Below are positions 36,750 through 44,703 of a DNA stretch of 64,000 nucleotides, in pieces (the first letter of the stretch is position 1; each line of letters begins with the position of its first letter). The translations under genes and the position numbers were made by a program. The stretch spans positions 186,001-250,000 of the forward strand of contig NZ_CP137734.1 of assembly GCF_033406955.1 (NCBI RefSeq), in the 5' to 3' direction. The notes under the pieces are model-generated. The model saw nothing but the letters and a program-made list of their open reading frames with translations, did not search any database and had not been told where the DNA came from. This stretch comes from Streptomyces violaceoruber (GTDB lineage: Bacteria > Actinomycetota > Actinomycetes > Streptomycetales > Streptomycetaceae).

Positions 36750-36762
36750 CCTTCCCCCTTTC

Positions 36763-36814
36763 CCACCGGCGACCGGAAACGGTTCGTCGGTGGTTCACGT
36801 GGCGCTCCGCCACC
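36763..36814 (+). promoter_or_regulatory. putative attenuator: alternative hairpins
   Basis: Hairpin 1 pairs CCACCGGCGACC (36763-36774) with GGTTCGTCGGTGG (36781-36793), 12 pairs including one G-T and with one bulged T, loop ggaaac. Hairpin 2 pairs GTGGCG (36799-36804) with CGCCAC (36808-36813). GGTGG at 36789-36793 can instead pair with CCACC at 36810-36814, which would break both hairpins. This gives three mutually exclusive states between the leader stop and the synthetase-like gene. Confidence 0.45.
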
Positions 36815-36887
36815 TTCGCCCAGGTGCGAGGACCGCACGGTTCCGTTCTCCGGTGCCTCTCCCGCCCCGAAGCGAAGGAGTCACCCC

Positions 36888-38102
36888 ATGGACACCGAGC
36901 ACGTCCTCCGCACGTTCGTCGAGTACTACGAGGATCAGGGCCATCGCCGGATCACCGGCTCGACGCTGCTGCCCGAGCCGGGCGATCCCGTGCTGTTCAC
37001 CAGCGCCGGCATGCATCCGCTCACCCCGTACCTGGAAGGCCGCCCCCACCCGCTGGGCCGGCGGCTGGTCAACGTACAGCGCTGTCTGCGCACCACGGAC
37101 CTGGACGAGGTCGGGGACAGCACGCATCTGACGGTCTTCGAGATGCTCGGCACGTGGTCGCTGGGCGACTACGAGGGCTCGCGCAGCCTCGACTGGGCCC
37201 ACCGGCTGCTCACCGAGGGCCTCGGGGTCGACCCGGGCCTGCTGCACGCCACCGTGTACGGGGGCGGTGAGCAGGTCGGGCCGGACACCGAGTCGCTGCG
37301 GCTGTGGCAGGAGCGCGGCGTTCCCGTGGAGCGGACGGTGGACGACAACTGGTGGTCCAACGGGCCGGTGGGCCCGTGCGGACCCGACTCGGAGATCTTC
37401 CTGTGGAGCGGTGACACCCCGCCCCGGTCCACGCCCACCGGCGACGACCGCTGGGTGGAGGTGTGGAACCACGTGATGATGCGCCACCGCCGACTGGACG
37501 ACGGCCGCCTCGTGCCGCTTCCACAGCGCAATGTGGACACCGGCCTGGGCCTGGAGCGCCTCGCCATGCTCCTTCAGGGCAAGTCGTCGGTCTTCGAGTG
37601 CGACGTCTTCGAGCCGTGGCGACGCCTGCTGCCCGTCCTGTGGCCGTTGGACGAACCGTCGTTCCGGGTGGTCTGCGACCACCTCCGGTCGGCCGTCGTG
37701 ATCGTCGGCGACGGTGTCCGCCCGTCCAACACCGGCCGGGGCTACGTGCTGCGGCGCCTGGTGCGGCGGCTGCTCACCGTGCTGTGGCGGGACGATCCCT
37801 CGCGCGGGCTCGGTGACCTGCCGGACGAGTTGATCACGCACACCCTGGACCACTTCCGGCAGGACGGCGACCCCGGCCTCCCCGGCCTCGTGCGGCGCCT
37901 GCTGGTGGAGGAGGAGCGCCGGTTCCGGCGGCTCCTGGACCGCGGCCGGAACGTGCTCGCCCGGCCCCGTTTCCGGGGCCCGCTGGGAGAGGAGGACTTC
38001 CACTACCTCCATGACACCCACGGTCTGCCGCGCGAGCTGGTGACGAGCCTGCGCGAGGGCGAGTACCCGGAAACGGAAGGTGTGGGGGCCGTGCGGTCGT
38101 GA
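36888..38102 (+). CDS. truncated alanyl-tRNA synthetase paralogue (catalytic and tRNA-recognition domains only)
   Basis: A 404-residue protein; full AlaRS is about 875-890. Class II signatures of AlaRS are present in order: TSAGMHPLTPYLEG at 39-51, TVFEMLGTWSLGDY at 82-95 (motif 2), VWNHVMMRHRR at 192-202, RNVDTGLGLERLAMLLQG at 214-231 (motif 3) and CDHLRSAVVIVGDGVRPSN then RGYVLRRLVRR at 263-294. The chain stops soon after the helical tRNA-recognition part. The editing (HxxxH, Cys-His) and C-Ala domains are absent, so mischarged tRNA could not be cleared in cis. It may charge tRNA or a carrier in a special pathway, or act as a resistance or regulatory paralogue. AAGGAG precedes the ATG at ideal spacing. 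Confidence 0.85.
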   Translation: MDTEHVLRTFVEYYEDQGHRRITGSTLLPEPGDPVLFTSAGMHPLTPYLEGRPHPLGRRLVNVQRCLRTTDLDEVGDSTHLTVFEMLGTWSLGDYEGSRSLDWAHRLLTEGLGVDPGLLHATVYGGGEQVGPDTESLRLWQERGVPVERTVDDNWWSNGPVGPCGPDSEIFLWSGDTPPRSTPTGDDRWVEVWNHVMMRHRRLDDGRLVPLPQRNVDTGLGLERLAMLLQGKSSVFECDVFEPWRRLLPVLWPLDEPSFRVVCDHLRSAVVIVGDGVRPSNTGRGYVLRRLVRRLLTVLWRDDPSRGLGDLPDELITHTLDHFRQDGDPGLPGLVRRLLVEEERRFRRLLDRGRNVLARPRFRGPLGEEDFHYLHDTHGLPRELVTSLREGEYPETEGVGAVRS

Positions 38103-38109
38103 CGCGCCG

Positions 38110-39045
38110 TCACCCGGTGCGGCGTGTGGGGCGCCGGCGGCGCTGGACGGCTCCGTAGGTCTCTTCGAGGGCGGTGGTCGCCGCGTCGTAGGAGCGCTGG
38201 GCGACGCCGACGAAGAGGCAGTCGATGACGGCCAGTTGGGCGATGCGGCTGACGGTCGCTCCGGAGCGGAACGGTGTTTCCCGCGCGCAGGTCGTCAGCA
38301 CCAGGTCGGCGCCGGTCGCGAGCGTGGAGCCCGGGTCGTTGGTCAGGGCGATGGTGGTGGCTCCGCGTTCGGCCGCGGCCTGGAGGGGCTCGGTGGTGTC
38401 CTCGGTCTCCCCGGAGTGGGAGACGGCCAGGGCCACATCACCGGGCCCCAGCAGGGCCGTCGCGGTGAGCGCCGCGTGCCGGTCGCTCCAGATGAAGGCC
38501 ATCCGGCCTATGCGGTGCAGCTTCTGGTGCAGATCCTGGCCGACGAACGCGCTGGCCCCCACGCCGAAGATATCGACCCTGCGGGCCTTGGCCACCGCGT
38601 CCACCGCCCGGCCCAGCGCGTCGACGTCGAGTGCGGCGCCCGAGTCCTCCAGGGCCCGCACCTCGTTGTAGATGATCTTGCTGACTATCCGGTCCAGCGA
38701 GTCCGTCGGACTGATGTCGGTGCCGCCCTGCGCCGCCCGCTCGCCGCCCAGCGCGTGCTCCCGCGCGGCGGCGGCCGCCAGCGCCAGGCGCAGCTGGGGG
38801 TAGTTGCCCGTGCCGATCGTGCGGCAGAACCGCATCACGGTGGCCGCCGAGGTGCTCGCCCGCTCCGCCAGCGCGTGGATGGACAGTTCCGCGACCTGTC
38901 CGGGGTCGGCGAGGACCGCGTCGGCCACCCGCCGCTCCGAGGGGGCCAGGGAGGGCCGGGCGGCGCGGACGCGCGTGAGGACGTCGGCGAGCGGGGCGTC
39001 CTGGGCGGACGGCTCCGGCGCGCGGGACGAGGACTGGCGGACCAT
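38110..39045 (-). CDS. RpiR/MurR family transcriptional regulator
   Basis: A 311-residue regulator. Residues about 22-98 are the RpiR helix-turn-helix (RVRAARPSLAPSERRVADAVLADPGQVAELSIHALAERASTSAATVMRFCRTIGTGNYPQLRLAL). Residues about 150-275 are a SIS sugar-phosphate-binding domain (RRVDIFGVGASAFVGQDLHQKL, VALAVSHSGETEDTTEPLQAAAERGATTIALTN). It is divergent from a kinase, symporter and anhydroMurNAc-kinase operon, so its ligand is probably a phosphorylated cell-wall amino sugar such as MurNAc-6-phosphate. AGGAGGGG on the reverse strand fixes the start. Confidence 0.9.
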   Translation of the reverse strand: MVRQSSSRAPEPSAQDAPLADVLTRVRAARPSLAPSERRVADAVLADPGQVAELSIHALAERASTSAATVMRFCRTIGTGNYPQLRLALAAAAAREHALGGERAAQGGTDISPTDSLDRIVSKIIYNEVRALEDSGAALDVDALGRAVDAVAKARRVDIFGVGASAFVGQDLHQKLHRIGRMAFIWSDRHAALTATALLGPGDVALAVSHSGETEDTTEPLQAAAERGATTIALTNDPGSTLATGADLVLTTCARETPFRSGATVSRIAQLAVIDCLFVGVAQRSYDAATTALEETYGAVQRRRRPTRRTG

Positions 39046-39100
39046 GGCCCCTCCTGGAAGTGGTGAGCACAGGGTAATGGGACGGCCCGAGGGGGTCAAA

Positions 39101-39131
39101 AAGTTACGCACTGAACAACCTGACGTTACTT
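39101..39131. promoter_or_regulatory. RpiR operator candidate
   Basis: AAGTTACG (39101-39108) and CGTTACTT (39124-39131) form an imperfect inverted pair (7 of 8) directly upstream of the -35 box of the salvage operon. A repressor bound here would meet RNA polymerase, and it also lies just upstream of the regulator gene itself. Confidence 0.45.
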
Positions 39132-39132
39132 A

Positions 39133-39162
39133 TTGACATCCGGAGGGCGGCGTTCCCATACT
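39133..39162 (+). promoter_or_regulatory. strong promoter of the amino-sugar salvage operon
   Basis: A consensus -35 TTGACA (39133-39138), 18-bp spacer and CATACT (39157-39162). Transcription would start near 39169, leaving about 70 nt of leader before the kinase ATG at 39241. Confidence 0.7.
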
Positions 39163-39240
39163 CGGACGGCGATCCGCACCGGTCACCGACGACCTGGTGG
39201 CTCTCGACGTGCCGGGTCACTCGGGCAAAGGGCAAGCCGT

Positions 39241-40239
39241 ATGACTTCAGTAGTGGCGGTAGATCTCGGGAAGACCGGTTGCCGCGCCATGCTGTGGAAC
39301 AGCGCCGACTCGTCACGGGCCGTCAACTCCGTGGCCGGTGCCCCCGGGCTGGCGGCGCCCGACGGGGTGACCGCGGCGCGTGCGGCCGTGCGCGCCGCCG
39401 TCGAACCGCTCCTTCGGGAAGCGGGCGGCGCCCGGCCGGAGTCCGTCCTCGTGGGCGCCGCCGGAGCGGCTTCGGCCCCCGCGGCCGCCCGATCCCTGGT
39501 GGGTGCCCTTCTGGAGGATCTGCCCGTCCGGGAGGCTGCTGTCACCAGCGACGCCGTCACCGCCCACGCCGGCGCGCTCGGCGGCCGGGCGGGGGTGGTG
39601 CTCGCGATCGGTACCGGGGCCGTCGCCGTCGGCATCGGCGCCGACGGGACGTACGCACGCGTCGACGGCTGGGGCCCGCTGCTCGGTGACGACGGCAGCG
39701 GCGCCCGGATCGGCACGGCCGGGTTGCGCGCGGCCCTGCGCGCCCACGACGGGCGGGGCCCGGACACCGTGCTGCTGGACGCCGCCGCCGGCCTCTTCGG
39801 TGACCTCGAACGGCTGCCGGCGACCGTCGGACGGGACGGCAATCCGGCACGTACGGCCGCCACGTTCGCCCCCGAGGTGGCCCGCGCCGCCGACGCGGGG
39901 GACGCCGTGGCATCGGCGATCGTCCGGGACGCGGCCGCGGACCTGGCCGAGACCGCGCTCGCGGCGGCCCGCCGGATCACCGCGGGCGGCGAGCCGCTGC
40001 CGGCGGCCGTCACCGGTGGGCTGACCGGTCTCGGCCCGGCCCTGATGGCGCCGCTGACCGCCGCCCTCACCGGTTCCGGACTCCCCGTGCGGCTCACGTC
40101 CGCGCTCGGCGACCCCCTGGACGGGGCCCGCCTGCTGGCGCTGGACCGCGCGACCCCTCACACCTCCCTCGTCGTCCGCGTCCGCCGGACGACCGCCAAC
40201 CCCTCCCCCACGCCGGCGACCCCACCGGCCAGTGTCTAG
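39241..40239 (+). CDS. BadF/BadG-type ATPase, probable N-acetyl-amino-sugar kinase
   Basis: A 332-residue member of the acetate/sugar kinase/Hsp70 superfamily. Phosphate 1 loop is VVAVDLGKTGCRAMLWN at the N-terminus, phosphate 2 loop is VVLAIGTGAVAVGI, and the GlcNAc-kinase-like segment GWGPLLGDDGSGARIGTAGLRAAL is at about 141-161. An adenosine loop AAVTGGLTGLGPALMAPLTAAL follows. Eukaryotic and bacterial relatives phosphorylate GlcNAc or MurNAc at O6. It is the first gene of the operon with the symporter and AnmK, which favours an amino sugar substrate. AAAGGG precedes the ATG. Confidence 0.83.
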   Translation: MTSVVAVDLGKTGCRAMLWNSADSSRAVNSVAGAPGLAAPDGVTAARAAVRAAVEPLLREAGGARPESVLVGAAGAASAPAAARSLVGALLEDLPVREAAVTSDAVTAHAGALGGRAGVVLAIGTGAVAVGIGADGTYARVDGWGPLLGDDGSGARIGTAGLRAALRAHDGRGPDTVLLDAAAGLFGDLERLPATVGRDGNPARTAATFAPEVARAADAGDAVASAIVRDAAADLAETALAAARRITAGGEPLPAAVTGGLTGLGPALMAPLTAALTGSGLPVRLTSALGDPLDGARLLALDRATPHTSLVVRVRRTTANPSPTPATPPASV

Positions 40240-40247
40240 GAGCAAGC

Positions 40248-41819
40248 GTGCGCCAGCTCGACCTCGTGGTGATCGTGGTCTATCTGATCGGGATCGCCTG
40301 GATCGGCCTGCGGAAGGCAGGCCGGCAGAAGTCGGCGAAGGACTACTTCGTCGGTGAAGGCCACATGCCGTGGTGGACGGTCTCCTTCTCCGTCGTCGCC
40401 ACGGAGACCAGTGTGCTGACGGTGATCAGCGTCCCCGGCGGCGCCTACAGCGGCCAGGGATTCGGCAACGTCGAACTCGCCCTGGGCTACGTCGTCGGAC
40501 GCGTCGTCGTGGCCACGGTGCTGATCCCCCTCTACAAGCGCGGCGGCTTCGTCAGCGCCTACCAGTACCTGGGCGACCGGTTCGGGCTGAAGCTCCAAGG
40601 GCTCGCCTCGGTGACCTTCGTGTTCACCCGGCTCCTGGCCGAGGGCGTGCGGCTGTTCGCCTCCGCCATCCCGATCAAGCTGCTGCTCGACGAGTTCGGG
40701 GTGCACGCGAGCTACCGCGCGATCATCATCGTGATCACCCTCATCACCGTGGTCTACACGTACCTGGGCGGCATCAAGGCGGTCATCTGGACCGACGCCA
40801 TCCAGATGGTCCTCTACCTCGGCGGCGCGGTCCTCGCCGTGGCCGTGCTCTCCGCCCACGTCGGCGGTGACGGCTACGCACGTGCACTGGACGCCGGGAA
40901 GTTCCAGCTCTTCGACACCGACTTCAACCTGGCCCACATCCTCACCAGCCCGTTCGCCCTGCCCACGGCCATCATCGGCGGCGCCATCTTCGCCATGGCC
41001 TCGCACGGCTCCGACCAGCTGATCGTCCAGCGCGTGCTGGCGACGCGGACGCTGCGCGAGGGCCAGAAGGCCATGATCGCCTCGGGTGTCTTCGTCACCG
41101 TTCAGTTCGCCGCGTTCTCCCTCGTCGGCGCGCTGCTGTGGTCGTACAACGAGGGCAGGTCCTTCGCCGAGCTGGGCCTGTCCAGCTCGGACAACCTCTA
41201 CCCCGAGTTCATCCTGCACGGGCTGCCCGTGGTGGTCTCGGGCCTGCTGGTGGCCGGCATCCTGGGCGCCGCGATGGGCTCGCTGTCCTCGGCGCTGAAC
41301 TCCATGTCGAACTCGACGGTCGCCGACATCATCCACAGCTTCTTCCGCAGTACACCCTCCGAGGAGGCGCTGCTCAGGCTCGCCCGCTGGATGACGCTGG
41401 TGTGGGCGACGCTCATGGCCGTCTTCGCCTGCGCGTTCAGCGCGAGCACCGGCAACGTGTACCTGACGGGCCTGACCATCGCGGGCTACACCTACGGCGC
41501 ACTGCTCGGCGCCTTCCTGCTGGGACGGCTCGTCAAACGGGCCAACGAGGTCGACTCCGTCGTGGCCTTCCTGGTCACCATCGGGGTGATGACGTACATC
41601 GTGCGCGGCGTGAAGATCGACGTCACCACCGGCGGGACCACGGTGTCCCAGGCGATCGCGGCCCAGTGGCTGGTGCCGATCGGCGTGCTGATCACCCTGC
41701 TCGTCGGCGGTGTGCTGAGCCTGTTCCACCGGGCCCCGGAGCCCTCGGCGGTCACCGCACTCGACGAGGAGCCGGGCGACGGACCCGACCGGCTGACCAC
41801 GACGGCCGGGCGGAAGTGA
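40248..41819 (+). CDS. sodium:solute symporter (SSS family)
   Basis: A 523-residue transporter with about 13 membrane helices from LDLVVIVVYLIGIAWIG onward. SSS hallmarks are SAKDYFVGEGHMPWWTVSFSVVATETSVLTVISVPGGAYSGQG in the first helices, GGIKAVIWTDAIQMVLYLGG and ASHGSDQLIVQRVLATRTLREGQKAM. A hydrophilic tail of about 30 residues follows the last helix. Operon context suggests uptake of a wall-derived amino sugar such as MurNAc, anhydroMurNAc or GlcNAc with sodium. GTG starts 9 bp after the kinase stop and the stop lies 38 bp before anmK. Confidence 0.92.
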   Translation: MRQLDLVVIVVYLIGIAWIGLRKAGRQKSAKDYFVGEGHMPWWTVSFSVVATETSVLTVISVPGGAYSGQGFGNVELALGYVVGRVVVATVLIPLYKRGGFVSAYQYLGDRFGLKLQGLASVTFVFTRLLAEGVRLFASAIPIKLLLDEFGVHASYRAIIIVITLITVVYTYLGGIKAVIWTDAIQMVLYLGGAVLAVAVLSAHVGGDGYARALDAGKFQLFDTDFNLAHILTSPFALPTAIIGGAIFAMASHGSDQLIVQRVLATRTLREGQKAMIASGVFVTVQFAAFSLVGALLWSYNEGRSFAELGLSSSDNLYPEFILHGLPVVVSGLLVAGILGAAMGSLSSALNSMSNSTVADIIHSFFRSTPSEEALLRLARWMTLVWATLMAVFACAFSASTGNVYLTGLTIAGYTYGALLGAFLLGRLVKRANEVDSVVAFLVTIGVMTYIVRGVKIDVTTGGTTVSQAIAAQWLVPIGVLITLLVGGVLSLFHRAPEPSAVTALDEEPGDGPDRLTTTAGRK

Positions 41820-41856
41820 CCTCGTCCCGCCCGCTCAACCCCCGCAGGAGTACATC

Positions 41857-43032
41857 GTGCGTGTGATCGGCCTGATGTCGGGCACGTCCTACGACGCCGT
41901 CGAGGCGGCCGCCGCGGACCTCGAACTGGAGGGCGAGGCCCTGGTGATGCGCCCGCTCGGCCATCTCTCCGCCCCCTACCCGGACGGGCTGCGGGACCTG
42001 ATCGCGGACAGCCTGCCCCCGGCGGCCGCGACCGTCCGGACCGTGGCCCGGCTCGACACCGGCATCGGGCAGGCCTTCGCCGACGTGGCCGTGCGGGCGG
42101 TGCGCGAGCTGTGCGGGGGCGCCGCCGATCTGGTGGTCTCGCACGGGCAGACCCTGTACCACTGGGTGGAGGACGGCGCCGTGCGCGGCACCCTCCAGCT
42201 CGGCCAGCCCGCCTGGATCGCCGAGGCGACCGGTCTGCCCGTCGTCTCCGACCTGCGCGGCAGGGACGTCGCGGCCGGCGGTCAGGGGGCGCCGCTGGTG
42301 GCCATGACCGACGTCCTGGCCATGGCGGCGCTGCCCGGCGTCCCCGCCGCCCTCAACCTCGGCGGGATCGCCAACGTCACCGTCGTCGCCCCGGGCGCCG
42401 AGCCGCTGGCCTTCGACACCGGGCCGGCCAACGCGCTGATGGACGCCGCCGTACGGCACTTCACCGGCGGTGCGGCCGCCTTCGACGAGGACGGGCGCCG
42501 GGCCGGGGCCGGCCGGGTCGATCCGGGGCTGCTGCGGGTGCTGCTGGACGACCCGTACTACGGCAGGCCGGCTCCGAAGAGCACCGGCAAGGAGCAGTTC
42601 CACCTGCCGTATCTGCTGGCGGCGCTCGCGGCGGCGCCCGTGGCGGAACCCGACGACGTCCTGGCGACCCTGGCCCGGCTCACCGCCGTCACGGTGGCCG
42701 ACGCCTGCCGGGCGCACGGCGTGACGCGGCTCGTCGTGTCCGGCGGTGGCGCGCGCAACCCCGTGCTGATGGGCATGATCGCCGGGGAGCTGCCCGGGGT
42801 GGACCTCGGTTCCAGCGACGCGCTCGGGCTGCCGTCCGACGCCAAGGAGGCACTTGCCTTCGCCCTCCTGGGCTTCCTGACCGTCAACGGCCTGCCCGGC
42901 GCGATCCCCTCGGGGACGGGTGCGCGCCGGGCGTCACTGCTCGGCAGCATCACGCCCGGGCGGGAGCCCCTGCGGCTGCCCGAGCCGGCCGGCGAGCCGC
43001 CCCGGGTGCTGCGCGTCGTCGGCGGGCCCTGA
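41857..43032 (+). CDS. anmK: anhydro-N-acetylmuramic acid kinase
   Basis: A 391-residue enzyme that opens the anhydro ring and phosphorylates to give MurNAc-6-phosphate in peptidoglycan recycling. Family motifs: VIGLMSGTSYDAVEAA at 3-18 (most relatives have SLDGVD here, so this one differs slightly), VVSHGQTLYHW, LQLGQPAWIAEATGLPVVSDLRGRDVAAGGQGAPLVAMTD with catalytic-type Asp137, ALNLGGIANVTVV, DTGPANALMDAAVRH and VVSGGGARNPVLMGMI. GTG follows GCAGGAG. No MurQ etherase is visible in the window, so the next step must be encoded elsewhere. Confidence 0.93.
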   Translation: MRVIGLMSGTSYDAVEAAAADLELEGEALVMRPLGHLSAPYPDGLRDLIADSLPPAAATVRTVARLDTGIGQAFADVAVRAVRELCGGAADLVVSHGQTLYHWVEDGAVRGTLQLGQPAWIAEATGLPVVSDLRGRDVAAGGQGAPLVAMTDVLAMAALPGVPAALNLGGIANVTVVAPGAEPLAFDTGPANALMDAAVRHFTGGAAAFDEDGRRAGAGRVDPGLLRVLLDDPYYGRPAPKSTGKEQFHLPYLLAALAAAPVAEPDDVLATLARLTAVTVADACRAHGVTRLVVSGGGARNPVLMGMIAGELPGVDLGSSDALGLPSDAKEALAFALLGFLTVNGLPGAIPSGTGARRASLLGSITPGREPLRLPEPAGEPPRVLRVVGGP

Positions 43033-43055
43033 GCACTTCCGGGGCGGGGGACGCC

Positions 43056-44102
43056 TCAGCCGAGGTCGCCGGTGCGGGCCCGCCGCCACAGGTCGACGTC
43101 ACCGTCGACGACCGCGTACTCGTCGATCTCGGCCAGTTCGTCGTCGTCGAAGGACGGGTTGGCCAGAGCGGCGACGTTCTCCTCCAGCTGCTCGGGCCGG
43201 GAGGCACCGATCACCAGCGAGGTGACGCGCGGGTCGCGCAGCGCCCAGGCGAGCGCCATCTGCGCCAGGCTCTGGCCCCGGCGGGCGGCGATGTCGTTCA
43301 GGGCGCGCAGCCGCCGGACGGTGTCGTCGGTGAGCCAGCCGGTCGCGAAGGACTTGCCCTGGGTGGCGCGGGACCCCTCGGGCACGCCGTCGAGATAGCG
43401 GCCGGTGAGCAGCCCCTGGGCCAGCGCGGTGAACCCGATGACGCCAAAGCCCTCGTCGGCGGCCGCGTCGAGCAGGCCCTCGGTCTCGATCCACCGGTTG
43501 AGCATGTTGTACGACGGCTGGTGGATCAGCAGCGGTGTGCCCAGGTCGCGGAGGATCGCCGCGGCCTGCCGGGAGCGCTCGGCGTCGTAGGAGGAGATGC
43601 CGACGTAGAGCGCCTTGCCCTGCCGCACCGCCGTGTCCAGCGCCGTCATGGTCTCCTCCAGCGGGGTGGAGGCGTCCAGGCGGTGGGAGTAGAAGATGTC
43701 GACGTAGTCCAGACCCGTCCGCTTCAGTGACTGGTCGAGCGAGGCGAGCACGTACTTGCGGGAGCCGCCGCCCTGGCCGTACGGGCCGGGCCACATGTCC
43801 CACCCGGCCTTGGTCGACACCACCAGCTCGTCGCGGTACGGCGCCAGGTCCTGCCGCATGATCCGGCCGAAGTTGATCTCGGCCGACCCGTAGGGCGGAC
43901 CGTAGTTGTTGGCGAGGTCGTGGTGGGTGATGCCGAGGTCGAAGGCGCGCAGGGCGATCCGCCGCTGGGTCTCGAACGGCTTGTCGTCGCCGAAGTTGTG
44001 CCAGTAGCCCAGGGAGAGCGCGGGCAGGTCGAGCCCGGAGCGTCCGGTGCGGCGGTAGTGCATGCTGCCGTCGTAGCGGCTGGGGTCCGCGACGTGGTTC
44101 AT
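43056..44102 (-). CDS. aldo/keto reductase (YghZ/Gpr type)
   Basis: A 348-residue NADPH-dependent oxidoreductase. Signatures: MHYRRTGRSGLDLPALSLGYWHNFGDDKPFETQRRIALRAFDLGITHHDLANNYGPPYGSAE, VVSTKAGWDMWPGPYGQGGGSRKYVLASLDQSLKRTGLDYVDIFYSHRLD and WALRDPRVTSLVIGASRPEQLEENV. The catalytic Asp, Tyr, Lys and His are all in place. The close match to E. coli YghZ suggests activity on L-glyceraldehyde-3-phosphate or methylglyoxal-type aldehydes. It is convergent with anmK and not part of that operon. Confidence 0.92.
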   Translation of the reverse strand: MNHVADPSRYDGSMHYRRTGRSGLDLPALSLGYWHNFGDDKPFETQRRIALRAFDLGITHHDLANNYGPPYGSAEINFGRIMRQDLAPYRDELVVSTKAGWDMWPGPYGQGGGSRKYVLASLDQSLKRTGLDYVDIFYSHRLDASTPLEETMTALDTAVRQGKALYVGISSYDAERSRQAAAILRDLGTPLLIHQPSYNMLNRWIETEGLLDAAADEGFGVIGFTALAQGLLTGRYLDGVPEGSRATQGKSFATGWLTDDTVRRLRALNDIAARRGQSLAQMALAWALRDPRVTSLVIGASRPEQLEENVAALANPSFDDDELAEIDEYAVVDGDVDLWRRARTGDLG

Positions 44103-44266
44103 GGGGGTTCTCCGGTGGGGAAGCGGGTCGGGCGGCCCGCGCCGCGTGACCGTCCGGCCGCGGCGGGATCGCGGGCGCCGTCAGTTTCTCACCGTCGTCG
44201 GCGCCGTGATCCACCTGGTCGCACTCGTCCCTCCCGGCGTCGCGGCCCCCGGCGGACCGCCGGCGG

Positions 44267-44632
44267 TCAGGTGGAGAGGGTGGTGACCGCGTCGACTCCG
44301 TAGGTGCGCGCGTAACCGTTCTCCGTGCCCACCAGGAGGTCGACGACCTCGAAGTACCGGTCCCAGAAGGGCGTCTCGCGCAGGGCGTCGACGAGGAGCT
44401 GGTAGGCGTGGTGGTCGTCGGCCTCCCAGACCCACACGTCGGTGACGCGGGCGGAGTAGAACTCCGTGTCGTAGAAGCGTGACCGGACGCCGGCGGTCCT
44501 GGCCCTGACGACGGGGACGACCTCCGTGGTGAAGGCGTGCACCCGCTCCTCGACGGTCAGGGCGAGCCACTCGGGTGTGGTCTTGACGAGCATGAAAGCG
44601 GTGACCGGGGTGTGGGCCGTCTCTTCGGGCAT
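44267..44632 (-). CDS. darcynin family protein
   Basis: A 121-residue protein I assign to the darcynin family by its whole-length pattern: [97 protein letters not shown]. The fold resembles dimeric ferredoxin-like barrels such as EthD or antibiotic monooxygenases; no activity is known to me. GGGGAG lies 6 nt before the ATG on the reverse strand. It follows an NmrA-type reductase in the same direction, 71 bp apart, and both are divergent from a LysR regulator. Confidence 0.75.
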
Positions 44633-44703
44633 GGTTGCTCCCCGTTTCGGAGTGAGAGTGAGTGTGAGATGGGTGGGGGTGGGTGGAGAGTGGGGGTGAG
44701 GAG

